A DNA stretch of 64,000 nt from positions 1 through 64,000 of IMG/VR virus record IMGVR_UViG_3300005288_000001; one strand, given 5' to 3'. The first letter of the stretch is position 1. The number at the start of each line of letters is the position of its first letter. Made by a program: the position numbers and the translations under genes. This document shows positions 42,151 through 50,969 of the stretch, piece by piece. A model generated the notes under the pieces. It was not told the origin of the DNA and did no database searches. It was given only the letters and a program-made list of their open reading frames with translations. The stretch comes from a virus.

Positions 42151-43064
42151 TAGAACTCTTGAATGTTGTCAATCAGTTGACGCATACGATGTTGGTTGAA
42201 ATAAGCCAGGATTTGCTTTTGGTCAGCTTTCCGGCCGCTCTTTGCTATGTAGTCAGCTACAATGTCGTCAGAAACTGACGCGGGGATTTGGGTCAGGTCA
42301 ACCAGCTTCTTGTTACGATCGAAGTTCTTACGTTCTTCATCGTTCAGGCAAGCGTCTCGACCCTTGATAACGAAATCTGCCAGGCGACCAGCGGTCACTG
42401 ACTTCTGGCGTGGCTTAGGGTCCAGCGTGAAGTGGTTATCTGGAGAATAGATGTTTGGTACACCGTCACCAGTATCACCCTTAACGATCTTCTCCATCAG
42501 ATCGAAAGCAATGCCGTCTCGGCTTGCCGTAACGTATTTCTTCAGAAGAGGGCTCCACTGACGCACGTTGGAATACTTGTGCAGCTGCTTAAAGTCGCCG
42601 TCAGACGAAAGGATAAGCGTTGGCTGTGGAACGTCGGTCTCAAGACCTACAGTGATCAGTTCATTCTCTTGGGTGAACTCACAGAGAACTGCGATTACGT
42701 CATCGGCTTCAGCCTCGTCTACACGAATCACTGGATAGGGGAAGATTTGAGTGAACTCTTCCTTAAACTGATTCGTCACGTCATGGATCAGTTGCCAGTC
42801 AAGTTCCGAGTCCTTGCGCATCTGTTTTCGCGACCACTTGTAGAACTCGAAGTCAGCACGGCGCCAGTAGTTACGACCGTCAGTGGCAATCACCACCTGA
42901 CCGTATTGGCGGCCGTACAGGCGCTTGTAAGACAACAGTGTAGCCAGGGTACTATGACGCACCAAATTGATGGCGGTGGCAGCATCGGTAACACCCTTCT
43001 TGAAGTCTTCAGGGTGTTGAACGATGTTGGCGATGCAGAGTTGAGAGAAGTCAGTTAGAATCAT
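42150..43064 (-). CDS. rnh: RNase H / FEN-family 5' nuclease (T4 Rnh-like), 304 aa
   Basis: VVIATDGRNYWRR near residue 57, VDEAEADDVIAVLCEF near 114, ILSSDGDFKQL near 150 and VKGDTGDGVPNIYSPDN near 190 are the acidic clusters of the FEN/T4 RNase H family. It removes RNA primers and flaps during lagging-strand synthesis. Adjacent to the DUF6433-like gene and 6 kb from the primase. Shares its last base with the downstream start. Confidence 0.9.
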   Translation of the reverse strand: MILTDFSQLCIANIVQHPEDFKKGVTDAATAINLVRHSTLATLLSYKRLYGRQYGQVVIATDGRNYWRRADFEFYKWSRKQMRKDSELDWQLIHDVTNQFKEEFTQIFPYPVIRVDEAEADDVIAVLCEFTQENELITVGLETDVPQPTLILSSDGDFKQLHKYSNVRQWSPLLKKYVTASRDGIAFDLMEKIVKGDTGDGVPNIYSPDNHFTLDPKPRQKSVTAGRLADFVIKGRDACLNDEERKNFDRNKKLVDLTQIPASVSDDIVADYIAKSGRKADQKQILAYFNQHRMRQLIDNIQEF

Positions 43065-43070
43065 AATGTG

Positions 43071-43286
43071 TTACATGAAGTCCTCGAGGTCCCCAAAGGT
43101 ATCCATCTTACCTGTTTGGGGAAGCACCTTTGGCTTGTCAGCCGGCGCATTCATGGACTGGAGTAGTTGATCGAGCGTTACGTTCTTAACGTAACCGTTG
43201 GCGATGAGGTATTGAGCGTGACGAATCTTCTTGTCACGCTCGTTTTCATCGGAGGGAAGTGTTGGTTCAGGTGCTACGGAGGTCAA
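43071..43286 (-). CDS. Small protein, 71 aa
   Basis: Not recognised. Starts at TTG in a TTGA overlap with AAGG 8 nt upstream. Contains a helix RDKKIRHAQYLIANGYV and ends DTFGDLEDFM. It lies directly before rnh. Confidence 0.7.
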   Translation of the reverse strand: MTSVAPEPTLPSDENERDKKIRHAQYLIANGYVKNVTLDQLLQSMNAPADKPKVLPQTGKMDTFGDLEDFM

Positions 43287-44383
43287 GAGAATGCCTTAAT
43301 AAGGATCATGTCATCGGTAATACGAGCCGGAGGATTACCTCGCGAAGATTCGATACCAGCAAAGGCAGCACGCATGGATACCTTTCCTGTATTGAAGTTA
43401 GCGAAGAACTTCTCAGGCTTCTTCACGGTTTTGGCGCCGGAAGCTTCCTCGTCATAGTTCATAACCGTTTGGCCCGCGATACTCAGCTTCTCACCGGCCT
43501 TCGCCTTGTAGTAGATGAATCGGCGGTTCGTACGATAGGCGAAGAATTCATCAGCGCCAAGGATCGTTTCAGGATTAACTGATCGTAAGTTCAGTTCCAT
43601 AAACGATTCGAGATACTTCAGCTTGGCCACCGGTGAGGTCTTCGGAGCCTTGCTAACGCGAGGCTTACGCATCGCCTTGACGACTTGAGCGTGGTTCACC
43701 AGGTCCTGGAGAATGCCACGTACAAAGTCGTAAATTGTAGAGATTTCCTTTGCCTTCATGTGGGCATAGGCTTCATTGATAAACGGATCGGAACGTTCAA
43801 CCGCTGCCTTCAGTTCGAGAACCGTAGTGACGAGCTTCTCAGCCATCAGTTCGGCCACTGCAGGAGTGATATTGTTGTACAGGAGCCAGGGCTTCAGGGC
43901 GAACTCAGTTTTACCTGTCGTCCAGAATTCATCGACGGCACCCTGAATATCCTCACCATAGAACAGACGAGCGAGGGCTTCGTTTTTCTGATCAGCGGTA
44001 GGTCCGGCCTTAACGGCTTCAACGGGAGCCGCATCCTTCGCTTTGTACTTAGCGACGAGGCGGTTAACTTCCTTATCGATAAAGCTCAGATGCTCGTTCG
44101 ACAGATACATGTCGCGGTCGCGGGCATGCATCAGAGGACCGATTTGACTCAGTTCAAAGTCGGTAGAATCTTCAAGCCATTGGATGTCATCACGGCGATC
44201 CATCGATACCATACCGAACGCAACCCAGCGACGTCTTTCATCATCGCTCGAGCAGGTGGAATGGTAGTTCATATAATTCAGGATATCCTGATCATATGTA
44301 AGCATATTGATTGCAGGTTCCGCCTGACCCTTGATCGCATTACGCGCATGGGTTCGCTTTTCCTGTTCTGACATCTTGGCCAT
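43283..44383 (-). CDS. Hypothetical protein, 366 aa
   Basis: Not recognised. Helical first 270 residues with a Lys-rich linker (KPRVSKAPKTSPVAKLK), then a beta-rich C-terminal part (RFIYYKAKAGEKLSIAG). ATG with AAAGGAG upstream. Neighbours are replication genes, so a DNA-metabolism role is plausible. Confidence 0.8.
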   Translation of the reverse strand: MAKMSEQEKRTHARNAIKGQAEPAINMLTYDQDILNYMNYHSTCSSDDERRRWVAFGMVSMDRRDDIQWLEDSTDFELSQIGPLMHARDRDMYLSNEHLSFIDKEVNRLVAKYKAKDAAPVEAVKAGPTADQKNEALARLFYGEDIQGAVDEFWTTGKTEFALKPWLLYNNITPAVAELMAEKLVTTVLELKAAVERSDPFINEAYAHMKAKEISTIYDFVRGILQDLVNHAQVVKAMRKPRVSKAPKTSPVAKLKYLESFMELNLRSVNPETILGADEFFAYRTNRRFIYYKAKAGEKLSIAGQTVMNYDEEASGAKTVKKPEKFFANFNTGKVSMRAAFAGIESSRGNPPARITDDMILIKAFS

Positions 44384-44393
44384 ATTTACTCCT

Positions 44394-44543
44394 TTAGCAC
44401 ATTATACGTGCTTGAGTGGAAGGTTTGGCTGGTGGCCGACAAAGAGCCGGGACCGGCTTTCGCTTATTCTTCTGGGGTTTCGGGGAGACAGGTGTACTCT
44501 GGACTGACGATATTGTCGGTCGCAGAAGCCAAGCAACTTGCAT
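44394..44543 (-). CDS. Possible small basic Pro-rich protein, 49 aa
   Basis: Frame starts MQVAWLLRPTISSV and continues PKPQKNKRKPVPALCRPPAK. It ends just before the ribosome site of the next gene and overlaps its promoter, a pattern seen at other promoters here. No good ribosome site of its own. Confidence 0.4.
   Translation of the reverse strand: MQVAWLLRPTISSVQSTPVSPKPQKNKRKPVPALCRPPAKPSTQARIMC
44401..44406 (-). promoter_or_regulatory. Class II promoter (CGTATAATG)
   Basis: CACGTATAATGTGC, 18 nt before the start of the 366-aa gene; no -35. Confidence 0.55.
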
Positions 44544-44589
44544 AGGGATGGACGATGAGGGTTAATCGGTCACAGAGTACATAATATAA

Positions 44590-44665
44590 TGGTGAGACGT
44601 GTTGGATTCGGACCAACGATCAAGGAATTATGAGTTCCCTGCTTTAACCTCTAAGCTAACGTCCC
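44590..44665 (-). tRNA. tRNA-Met (CAU)
   Basis: Acceptor GGGACGT/ACGTCTC, A73, CCA, anticodon loop CTCATAA, T-loop TCCGAAT. Separate from the array. Confidence 0.88.
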
Positions 44666-44675
44666 ACTTACCTCA

Positions 44676-44703
44676 ATTATACCGCGACTATGCCCTGCGT
44701 AAA
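44676..44703 (-). promoter_or_regulatory. Promoter (TTTACG-N16-TATAAT) before tRNA-Met
   Basis: TATAAT at 44681-44676 and TTTACG at 44703-44698, spacer 16; also matches the GTATAATT class. Confidence 0.7.
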
Positions 44704-44710
44704 GAGCATA

Positions 44711-45115
44711 TCAATCTATTTTAACATGCTTAGTGTGGCAACGGAGCATGATCTGACGGTTGTAGAACTTGTCAGGGTTTTCTAGCACCCGTCTATCCAT
44801 CTGCTCACGAGCTTCAAGATAACCAAGGCTTCCCTTGTTCTTACAGTAATGGATGATCTGACGTAGGAAGGAATCTTCACCAAGCAATTCAATGTCAGCC
44901 TTCAGGAGCTCAGATGAACCCCAGTATTCCTTCCAATCTGAATCCACCTTGAAGCGTTTCTTCTTACCCTTCACCATCTTTGTCTTGGCGAACTTGGCGA
45001 GCTTCTTACCGATGTACTCGCGCCCGTCCTTTACGTTGATAATCCTATAGACAAAGCCAATGTATTCTTCTGGAATCGATTCAACGGGCATCCCGTTGTG
45101 ATCAATCCAAGTCAT
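44711..45115 (-). CDS. GIY-YIG-like nuclease, 134 aa
   Basis: GFVYRIINVKDGREYIGKK near residue 20 resembles the two strands of GIY-YIG enzymes (degenerate VY...YIG), followed by SDWKEYWGSS near 59 and YLEAREQMDRRVL near 98, as in small T4-type Seg/homing nucleases. Could be a free-standing homing endonuclease. Next to the tRNA-Met gene. Confidence 0.7.
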   Translation of the reverse strand: MTWIDHNGMPVESIPEEYIGFVYRIINVKDGREYIGKKLAKFAKTKMVKGKKKRFKVDSDWKEYWGSSELLKADIELLGEDSFLRQIIHYCKNKGSLGYLEAREQMDRRVLENPDKFYNRQIMLRCHTKHVKID

Positions 45116-45254
45116 CTAAATCATCGTCTGGTTGACTAATGTCTGCAGCGCATACAGGACACACTGAGATATCGTGTTTCTTGAATTCGTCGTTCTTGAT
45201 TGTAATTTTGCCTTCGGCTCCGCAGCCGGGGCACTCGAAAAGTAGAGTAGCCAT
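45102..45254 (-). CDS. Zinc-ribbon protein, 50 aa
   Basis: Two CxxC knuckles (CPGCG near residue 8 and CPVC near 35) form a zinc ribbon, with an acidic tail (PDDDLDDLD). ATG with AGGGAAC upstream. Overlaps the GIY-YIG-like gene by 14 nt. Confidence 0.75.
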   Translation of the reverse strand: MATLLFECPGCGAEGKITIKNDEFKKHDISVCPVCAADISQPDDDLDDLD

Positions 45255-45273
45255 ATTGTTCCCTAGATGGTTG

Positions 45274-45297
45274 AAAAGGACCCCGAAAGGTCCTTTT
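45274..45297 (-). terminator. Rho-independent terminator
   Basis: AAAAGGACC/GGTCCTTTT, 9-bp stem with the T-run in the stem end, after nrdA. Confidence 0.85.
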
Positions 45298-45316
45298 ACT
45301 TAGGGATTTTTATCCT

Positions 45317-47032
45317 TTACATGCAGGCAGCACATTCTGCTTCAGTGGCACCTTGTACACCCGAAGACGTATACACGTAATACAGCCCCAGAATACGAGG
45401 GTCAAGGAAGGCAAGTTTGTGAATCTTGGCAATGTAACGAGGCGATGCATCGGCAGGGAAGAACAAGTTCAGTGATTGCCATTGATCCAGATATTGCGCA
45501 CGGGTCGAAGCCATACGAATGATTGCTTCTTGGGGAATCTCAAAGGCGGTGCGGAACACACGCTTCTCATCATCCGAAAGCCAATCAAACTGCTGGACCG
45601 ATCCCATACGATCCTTCAGGACCTTGAGAACCTTCTTGTTATGTACTCCGCGTTCCTTCATGATCTTCAGGAGCGCAGGGTTCACACGTTCAACTTCACC
45701 GGCAGATGTAAGCTGCGTAAAGCTCATAGCTGGGTCTGGATTGATACCTTCGCTAACGCCACCCATTAGAAGCGCAGTACTCTTTGTAGGAGCAATGGCC
45801 ATGCGGTGGGTATTGCGGATACCGTGTCCCTTACACCAGAACGGCTCACCCATTTCTTCTGCTAGATAGACAGAAGCACGGCGACTTTCCTTATTGATGT
45901 GATCGAAGATTTCCATGTTGGCAAAGTGCGCCTCCATAGAATCCCAGGCCATCATGTTATCTTGGAAGTAAGTATGAAGACCACAAGCACCAAGGCCCAG
46001 AGCCCGACCCTTTTCTGTAAAGCGAACGGCCTTTTCAAGACCGGGGATATTACGTGCACGTTCCAAAAACTCAGACACGACAGCGTCCAAGAAAACAGTT
46101 GCCCAAAATACTGCATCAGTGTCCTTCCATTCCTTGAAGCGAGCCACGTTCATAGACGAAAGCACACAAGTAAACGTGTGATCCTTGTCAGCGAACAGGG
46201 TGATTTCCGAGCAGAGGTTCGACGCCTTAACGAAAAGCTCATGCTCCTTGTAAGGGTTAGGACGTACACGGTTGATCTTGTCAGGGAACAAGAAGTATCC
46301 CTTGCCGTAGGTCATCTTCAGCTTCATGACCTTCTGGAAACGACGCAGGGCCTCGAAGTCCTTCGGGTCATCCAGACGCTTCAGGAATGCGTCGGAGATA
46401 TTCCAACCCACGTTAGCATCGTCAGGCTCAGCAAGAATGAAGTCTGCTAGCTCATCAAAGTCGCCATGTTCAATGTCCAGATAGCCAGCCCATGCACCAC
46501 GACGAGCGGTCCCTTGACTAACGTCGCGGGTCAGGTTGACGTGATCCTTATAGACTGGCATCATACCACTGGCTTTTCCACCAATGCTGATGTTCGCGCC
46601 ACGGTTACGGATATCGCCCATGTATGAAGAAGTGCCGAAGCCATTCTTCGTTAGCATAGCTGTCTCTAGCTGATTGTAATAGAAGCCATAAATCGAATCG
46701 TCAACCACACTCCCAGAACAGCTGATGGGGAGACCGCGATTAGTGCCCATGTTCGCCAAGACTGGAGTCGATGGCGAGAGCCAACCGTCCCAGAGAAGTC
46801 CGAAGAACTTGGTTTCAACGATGTCTTGGGAGTATCCCTTGAGGAAGACATGCTTGGCAGCGGTTTTTGCGATTCGCTCAAACTGTCCTCGGACCGAGCG
46901 ACCTTTGGTGTCGTATTCATACTTGTCCTTGAACATTTGATATCCGCCGGTGGAATACCACAGAGGGACTAGTCCCTCTAGCTGTAGACGTTTACGCTCT
47001 TCTGAGAGAGCTGTATATAGATTCTCTGACAT
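45317..47032 (-). CDS. nrdA: Ribonucleoside-diphosphate reductase alpha subunit, 571 aa
   Basis: Class I NrdA core: STPVLANMGTNRGLPISCSG near residue 87 (active-site Cys), TSSYMGDIRNRG, LCSEITLF....CVLSSMNVARF near 275-300 (NxCxE-type region with Cys/Glu), and ending AECAACM, the redox CxxC tail. At 571 aa it lacks the N-terminal ATP cone, so it should have no dATP off switch of that type. Makes dNDPs with NrdB. Shares one base with nrdB upstream. Confidence 0.95.
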   Translation of the reverse strand: MSENLYTALSEERKRLQLEGLVPLWYSTGGYQMFKDKYEYDTKGRSVRGQFERIAKTAAKHVFLKGYSQDIVETKFFGLLWDGWLSPSTPVLANMGTNRGLPISCSGSVVDDSIYGFYYNQLETAMLTKNGFGTSSYMGDIRNRGANISIGGKASGMMPVYKDHVNLTRDVSQGTARRGAWAGYLDIEHGDFDELADFILAEPDDANVGWNISDAFLKRLDDPKDFEALRRFQKVMKLKMTYGKGYFLFPDKINRVRPNPYKEHELFVKASNLCSEITLFADKDHTFTCVLSSMNVARFKEWKDTDAVFWATVFLDAVVSEFLERARNIPGLEKAVRFTEKGRALGLGACGLHTYFQDNMMAWDSMEAHFANMEIFDHINKESRRASVYLAEEMGEPFWCKGHGIRNTHRMAIAPTKSTALLMGGVSEGINPDPAMSFTQLTSAGEVERVNPALLKIMKERGVHNKKVLKVLKDRMGSVQQFDWLSDDEKRVFRTAFEIPQEAIIRMASTRAQYLDQWQSLNLFFPADASPRYIAKIHKLAFLDPRILGLYYVYTSSGVQGATEAECAACM

Positions 47033-48024
47033 TATTCCTCACCCTCTTCGATCCAAACAAATTCCGACGCATCCCATTCACGGTGATACTGATTACCAAT
47101 TCCACTGAAGAAGTCGTTGAACGAGTATCCATTGATACCGTCATAGAACCAGTCAGCGATAGGGTTGTATTTCACTTCATAAATCTTTTCAAGACCCAAC
47201 TGTACCAGCTGTTCGTTGATACGTGATTGGGAGAAGTGATTCATTTGGAGACAAGTGATACCGGAGATCGTTCCCTTTTCAAAGATTTTCTCATTGATTC
47301 GGCATTCATGTTCATAGAGTTGTCGCGCAGCTGCATAGATCAGGGAAGTAACTTCCTCGAATTCTTCATCGGATAGCTGCTGTTCTTTCAGCAGCTCACG
47401 GAAGCACCAGGCGCCACCAAGGGCGTGGATGTTCTCATCGCGTACCGAGAAGTTAATGCCGCGCACGATGTTGGTGAGCTTATTCTTTCCTTGGCTTTGG
47501 AAGTGCTTGAGGAATGCAAACGAGCTATAGAGAATTGCGCCTTCGACCATGGAGAAGACGGCGAGGGATACAAGGTCAGATGGATGACTGAGAATATTGT
47601 CAATAAACTCCATTCGATCGTTGAGGACCGGGTCATTGACATATCCAAGATAGAAGTCATCGGTATTGAGGTGGAGTAACTCATTGATCTTGTTGTAGAA
47701 GGGAGCGTGTACAGCCAGTTCAAACATACTGAACACGGAACCCATACGAGTAAACTCGGGACGGGGGAACATTGTCTTGAACCGTCCGGACCAGTACTCG
47801 TCACCAGCCAGCAGTTCATACTTCGTAAACAGTCGTAAAGTGGTAATGACTCCGTGCTTCTCAGCAGGAGTCATATTCACCAAGATATCTTGAATATCCT
47901 TCTCGACTTTTACTTCACCATGAAGCCAAAAGACCGCCAATTGCTTGTCGGCCAGGGTGATTGGCTCTTGGTACTTAACGACGTATGACTCTGTCGGCGT
48001 TTGAATTCTTGTTTTTGCCGACAT
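47032..48024 (-). CDS. nrdB: Ribonucleoside-diphosphate reductase beta subunit, 330 aa
   Basis: Ferritin-like NrdB. Metal ligands appear in FELAVHAPFYNKIN near residue 100 (with a Tyr at the radical position), VEGAILYSSFAF near 165 and VRDENIHA near 195. Partner of NrdA in an operon. The Glu-to-His spacing in the first motif is one residue longer than in E. coli NrdB, so the site type should be checked. Confidence 0.93.
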   Translation of the reverse strand: MSAKTRIQTPTESYVVKYQEPITLADKQLAVFWLHGEVKVEKDIQDILVNMTPAEKHGVITTLRLFTKYELLAGDEYWSGRFKTMFPRPEFTRMGSVFSMFELAVHAPFYNKINELLHLNTDDFYLGYVNDPVLNDRMEFIDNILSHPSDLVSLAVFSMVEGAILYSSFAFLKHFQSQGKNKLTNIVRGINFSVRDENIHALGGAWCFRELLKEQQLSDEEFEEVTSLIYAAARQLYEHECRINEKIFEKGTISGITCLQMNHFSQSRINEQLVQLGLEKIYEVKYNPIADWFYDGINGYSFNDFFSGIGNQYHREWDASEFVWIEEGEE

Positions 48025-48027
48025 TTC

Positions 48028-48480
48028 TTATTTACCTGCGCGTTCCTGCAGAATCGACTTGATCATCGGTTCTGGTTTCCAGTAATTCGGACCCTTTTGG
48101 AGCTTACCACGTTCGTCATAGATTGGCTTACCGTCAGCACCCATCTTCGAGAAGTTCGATTGCATAATGGCATCCAAAGTCAGCTCTAGAGGGAGACCGA
48201 ACTTGGCCATTTCCGAGGCACAGTACACTTGAATGTCGCCCAGCAAGTCAGCAAGGGAAGTCAGAACATCAAGTTCGTCTGCACCGTCCTTAATGGATTC
48301 GATGATAGGAACGATTTCGGCAAGTTCTTCATCGAGGATATCACGGAAGTTTTCGAGGCGTTCGATTGCTGTTGCGGCCGTTTGGGAGTCAGCACGAAGC
48401 TTGTAGAGGGAAGGGGTGGTAGAGACTGGGAGTTTGTACATCGCGTTGAACTTCGCGATATCAGCTTGGAATTGGGACAT
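48028..48480 (-). CDS. MazG/HisE-type pyrophosphohydrolase-like protein, 150 aa
   Basis: All-alpha fold: RDILDEELAEIVPIIES near residue 46 and LADLLGDIQVYCASEMAKFG near 76 carry ExxE and ExxD-like metal residues; ends GPNYWKPEP as in phage relatives. A second MazG-like enzyme, in operon with nrdAB, likely trimming the nucleotide pool. Confidence 0.82.
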   Translation of the reverse strand: MSQFQADIAKFNAMYKLPVSTTPSLYKLRADSQTAATAIERLENFRDILDEELAEIVPIIESIKDGADELDVLTSLADLLGDIQVYCASEMAKFGLPLELTLDAIMQSNFSKMGADGKPIYDERGKLQKGPNYWKPEPMIKSILQERAGK

Positions 48481-48509
48481 GTTTCCTTGAATTTTGATTA
48501 GAGGTGTAT

Positions 48510-48782
48510 TTAGCGTAAGTGGTCGGGTGGAATGGTATCAGGAGCTTTATTTTTCACTGCCCAATTGAATTTGCATTCAATACCATCCCAAACAAAAGAG
48601 AAACCAATTGGCTCGTTGTCTTGGCTATTCTTGAATTCACCGAATTCATATTGGTCAATCATGCTCTGCGAACAACGACGAGCGTAATCTTGCTTGTCCA
48701 TGGGACCGACGATATTACGCCAGTGTCCGTCAGTGATTAGGCCATTGGCCCAATGAATCTTAAAGAAATAGGGCATGCTCAT
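48510..48782 (-). CDS. Hypothetical protein, 90 aa
   Basis: Not recognised. Trp-rich. Start ATG in an ATGA overlap with thyX. Contains GFSFVWDGIECKFNWAV. Confidence 0.75.
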   Translation of the reverse strand: MSMPYFFKIHWANGLITDGHWRNIVGPMDKQDYARRCSQSMIDQYEFGEFKNSQDNEPIGFSFVWDGIECKFNWAVKNKAPDTIPPDHLR

Positions 48783-49618
48783 TTTGGCACCTTGTTTTCT
48801 ACGAGTTGGCGGTATTGCAACCAGCCGATAAAGTTCTTCGACTGATACTCAGGGTCCTTAAGGGACATTGCCGAGTGTTCAGTGGGCGAAGCGTGAATAG
48901 GAACTGAACCGACGAGGCGCTCATACAACTCAAGATCCTTATCGACGCTTGGATGTTCACCGTCATGGGTCAGGTACGATACTCGGGCGCAGCGGGCAGT
49001 GCTCAGCTTAACGAGCAGATCAGTACCAACAGTTGCTCGTTCCTGATCGGAAACATAGGGCAGATGCCAGCAAGCCTGGTTCTGGAAGTCATATTCACCG
49101 TCCGGACGCAGCACAGGAGTGGATTCACCCATGGCGGTTTGCATCTGAACAGCAAGTTCCTGGAACTCAGGTTGAGCGTCAGGGTGCGCGCGAAGCATGA
49201 AGAAGTTTGCCCACTCAGTCGAAGTGACGAGGGTACGCATCCATTGGAACGGCTCGAGGATACGGTTGGCGACCTGCTTATGAGCGCCCAACTTATTCAT
49301 CTGTTCAGCAATCTTAGCTGCAGCTTCGGCAGCGTTTTGCCATTCGAGTTGAACAGCCAACAGGTTATCGCCTTCCAACTGTGTATTCGCTTGCATGCCA
49401 GGTTGGTTCTTACCCCAATGGATAGGTGTCGCTGGATTCGTGCGTACCTGTTCAATCATCTTTGCTACGGGAATAGCACGTGACGACATTGCATTACGAC
49501 TGAATAGTCGGTGAGTCATAACCTCACCATGAATGAATCGCTGATACTGTAACTCGAACGTGACAATTCGCTTGCCGCGTGGAGTAATAGAATCAGCTAC
49601 GATTTTTGCATAAATCAT
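48779..49618 (-). CDS. thyX: Flavin-dependent thymidylate synthase (ThyX-like), 279 aa
   Basis: THRLFSRNAMSSRAIP near residue 36 fits the ThyX signature (HR..S....S.R) in its phage variant; QWMRTLVTSTEWANFFMLR near 125 and ARVSYLTH near 222 are further family segments. Makes dTMP from dUMP with FADH2 and methylene-folate. Works with the dCMP deaminase and RNR encoded nearby. Starts one base after the primase stop. Confidence 0.92.
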   Translation of the reverse strand: MIYAKIVADSITPRGKRIVTFELQYQRFIHGEVMTHRLFSRNAMSSRAIPVAKMIEQVRTNPATPIHWGKNQPGMQANTQLEGDNLLAVQLEWQNAAEAAAKIAEQMNKLGAHKQVANRILEPFQWMRTLVTSTEWANFFMLRAHPDAQPEFQELAVQMQTAMGESTPVLRPDGEYDFQNQACWHLPYVSDQERATVGTDLLVKLSTARCARVSYLTHDGEHPSVDKDLELYERLVGSVPIHASPTEHSAMSLKDPEYQSKNFIGWLQYRQLVENKVPK

Positions 49619-50653
49619 TTAGCACTTTTTCCATGTAGTGAAACGTAATTGAGCGCGAAGTCCCTGGAAGCAATTAGCATCAATAATTGCCTTCAATTCT
49701 TCACGAGTCATACCTTCCTTAATAGCCTGATTCAGGTCTTTAAAGGGAAAGTTTTCAGGGGGTAAAAAGCAATTATACCCTTCTTGGATAGTCTTCGCTA
49801 CTATCTTAGTCACCTCTTTGCTCCGTGGTTCATTGTCGTGAATCAGGATCAAATTGCTTTTGAGGGCTTCCATTGGTGGCGACATGAACGACGACGCACC
49901 ACCAACAGCAACACAGTTATCCAACATTAGGGAGTCGAACTCACCTTCTGTTGCATAGATTTTCTTGGCGTAATCAATCCTATCTAGTCCGTATATCTTT
50001 TCCGCATCGTCGTCTAGGCGAATCATCATATACTTCGGTTCACGATCGTCCATTGCCCGAGCGTTGAAGTGGACGACTTTACCGTGGCGGTTGAAGTAAG
50101 GAATGATTAGGCGTGGATGTTCGTTTTCGAGGTTAGTAAACTTCTTAACGATACCATTCACATATGCTTTAAACTCAGGAGCATAGTAGAAGAGCTTTTC
50201 AAATTCAGCAGGTATCTTGCGACCCTGTATATATTTTCTAGCTGGGTGATCCCCCAAAGTATCAAGACGTTGGAGTGGAGCAAGAACGTCATCGAGCAGT
50301 TCCTCTTCGATTGGAATAGTAAGCACTTTGCTTGGCTGGAACAAAGCACCGATATCCTTGTGGTCAGAGAACTTGGAGACGTTATTTTGGTAACGTTCGA
50401 CTACATACTGCTTATAGAGTACTTCGTCGAAGTGTTTGATGAGATTTCCAACATTCGAACCATGTCCACAATGGTGGCATTTGGTGAAAAGGTCAGTCTT
50501 CTTTCGATAGATGTATGCGCGGGCCTTCGGCTTCTCAGAACTCCAGTCGGAGCAGTGAGGGCACGTATATTGCCATACATATTGTCCTTTCTGCTTGAAG
50601 TTCTTGATCCGGCCACCTACGAGTGCGGCATATTTTACGTCAACGTACAGCAT
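49619..50653 (-). CDS. DNA primase (T4 gp61-like), 344 aa
   Basis: N-terminal zinc ribbon: CPHC near residue 32 and CHHCGHGSN near 60. Toprim domain: IYATEGEFDSLML near 232 (catalytic Glu) and LILIHDNEPRS near 268 (DxD-equivalent). Makes RNA primers for lagging-strand synthesis. No strong ribosome site before the ATG. Last gene before the plus-strand small gene, from which it diverges. Confidence 0.9.
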   Translation of the reverse strand: MLYVDVKYAALVGGRIKNFKQKGQYVWQYTCPHCSDWSSEKPKARAYIYRKKTDLFTKCHHCGHGSNVGNLIKHFDEVLYKQYVVERYQNNVSKFSDHKDIGALFQPSKVLTIPIEEELLDDVLAPLQRLDTLGDHPARKYIQGRKIPAEFEKLFYYAPEFKAYVNGIVKKFTNLENEHPRLIIPYFNRHGKVVHFNARAMDDREPKYMMIRLDDDAEKIYGLDRIDYAKKIYATEGEFDSLMLDNCVAVGGASSFMSPPMEALKSNLILIHDNEPRSKEVTKIVAKTIQEGYNCFLPPENFPFKDLNQAIKEGMTREELKAIIDANCFQGLRAQLRFTTWKKC

Positions 50654-50737
50654 TATATAAACAAGGGTGAGTTAGACCGACTAGTATACCTGACCCCTGA
50701 TGGAATGTTTAAATTTCAACCTTCCGCGGAACAGCCC

Positions 50738-50766
50738 TTTACTTCTACTTTACAGGGGCGCATAAT
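50738..50766 (+). promoter_or_regulatory. Class I promoter on the plus strand
   Basis: TTTACT (50738-50743), spacer 17, CATAAT (50761-50766), plus strand, upstream of the only plus-strand gene. Confidence 0.65.
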
Positions 50767-50816
50767 AGCGGTGTAGTGTTTGAGAGATAGACTGAATACA
50801 GTTATTGAGTACGACT

Positions 50817-50969
50817 ATGAAACAATACGACGACCTGAAGTTTGACATCTATAAGTTAACAAAGAAGCCTGAAACGCGTGAGGAGTATATGGCTCTGTTA
50901 CAGGAAGCGATACTAATAGTGCAAAACCTGAACGAAGACCTTGAGGATATCCTCAATCGCCCTTCTTAG
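50817..50969 (+). CDS. Small helical protein, only plus-strand gene, 50 aa
   Basis: Starts MKQYDDLKFDIYKLTKKPET and continues as charged amphipathic helix. A plus-strand promoter lies about 50 bp upstream. The 3' end overlaps the end of the o-spanin gene by 17 nt, tail to tail. Orientation opposite to all its neighbours; transcription toward the spanins could make antisense RNA. Function unknown. Confidence 0.65.
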   Translation: MKQYDDLKFDIYKLTKKPETREEYMALLQEAILIVQNLNEDLEDILNRPS

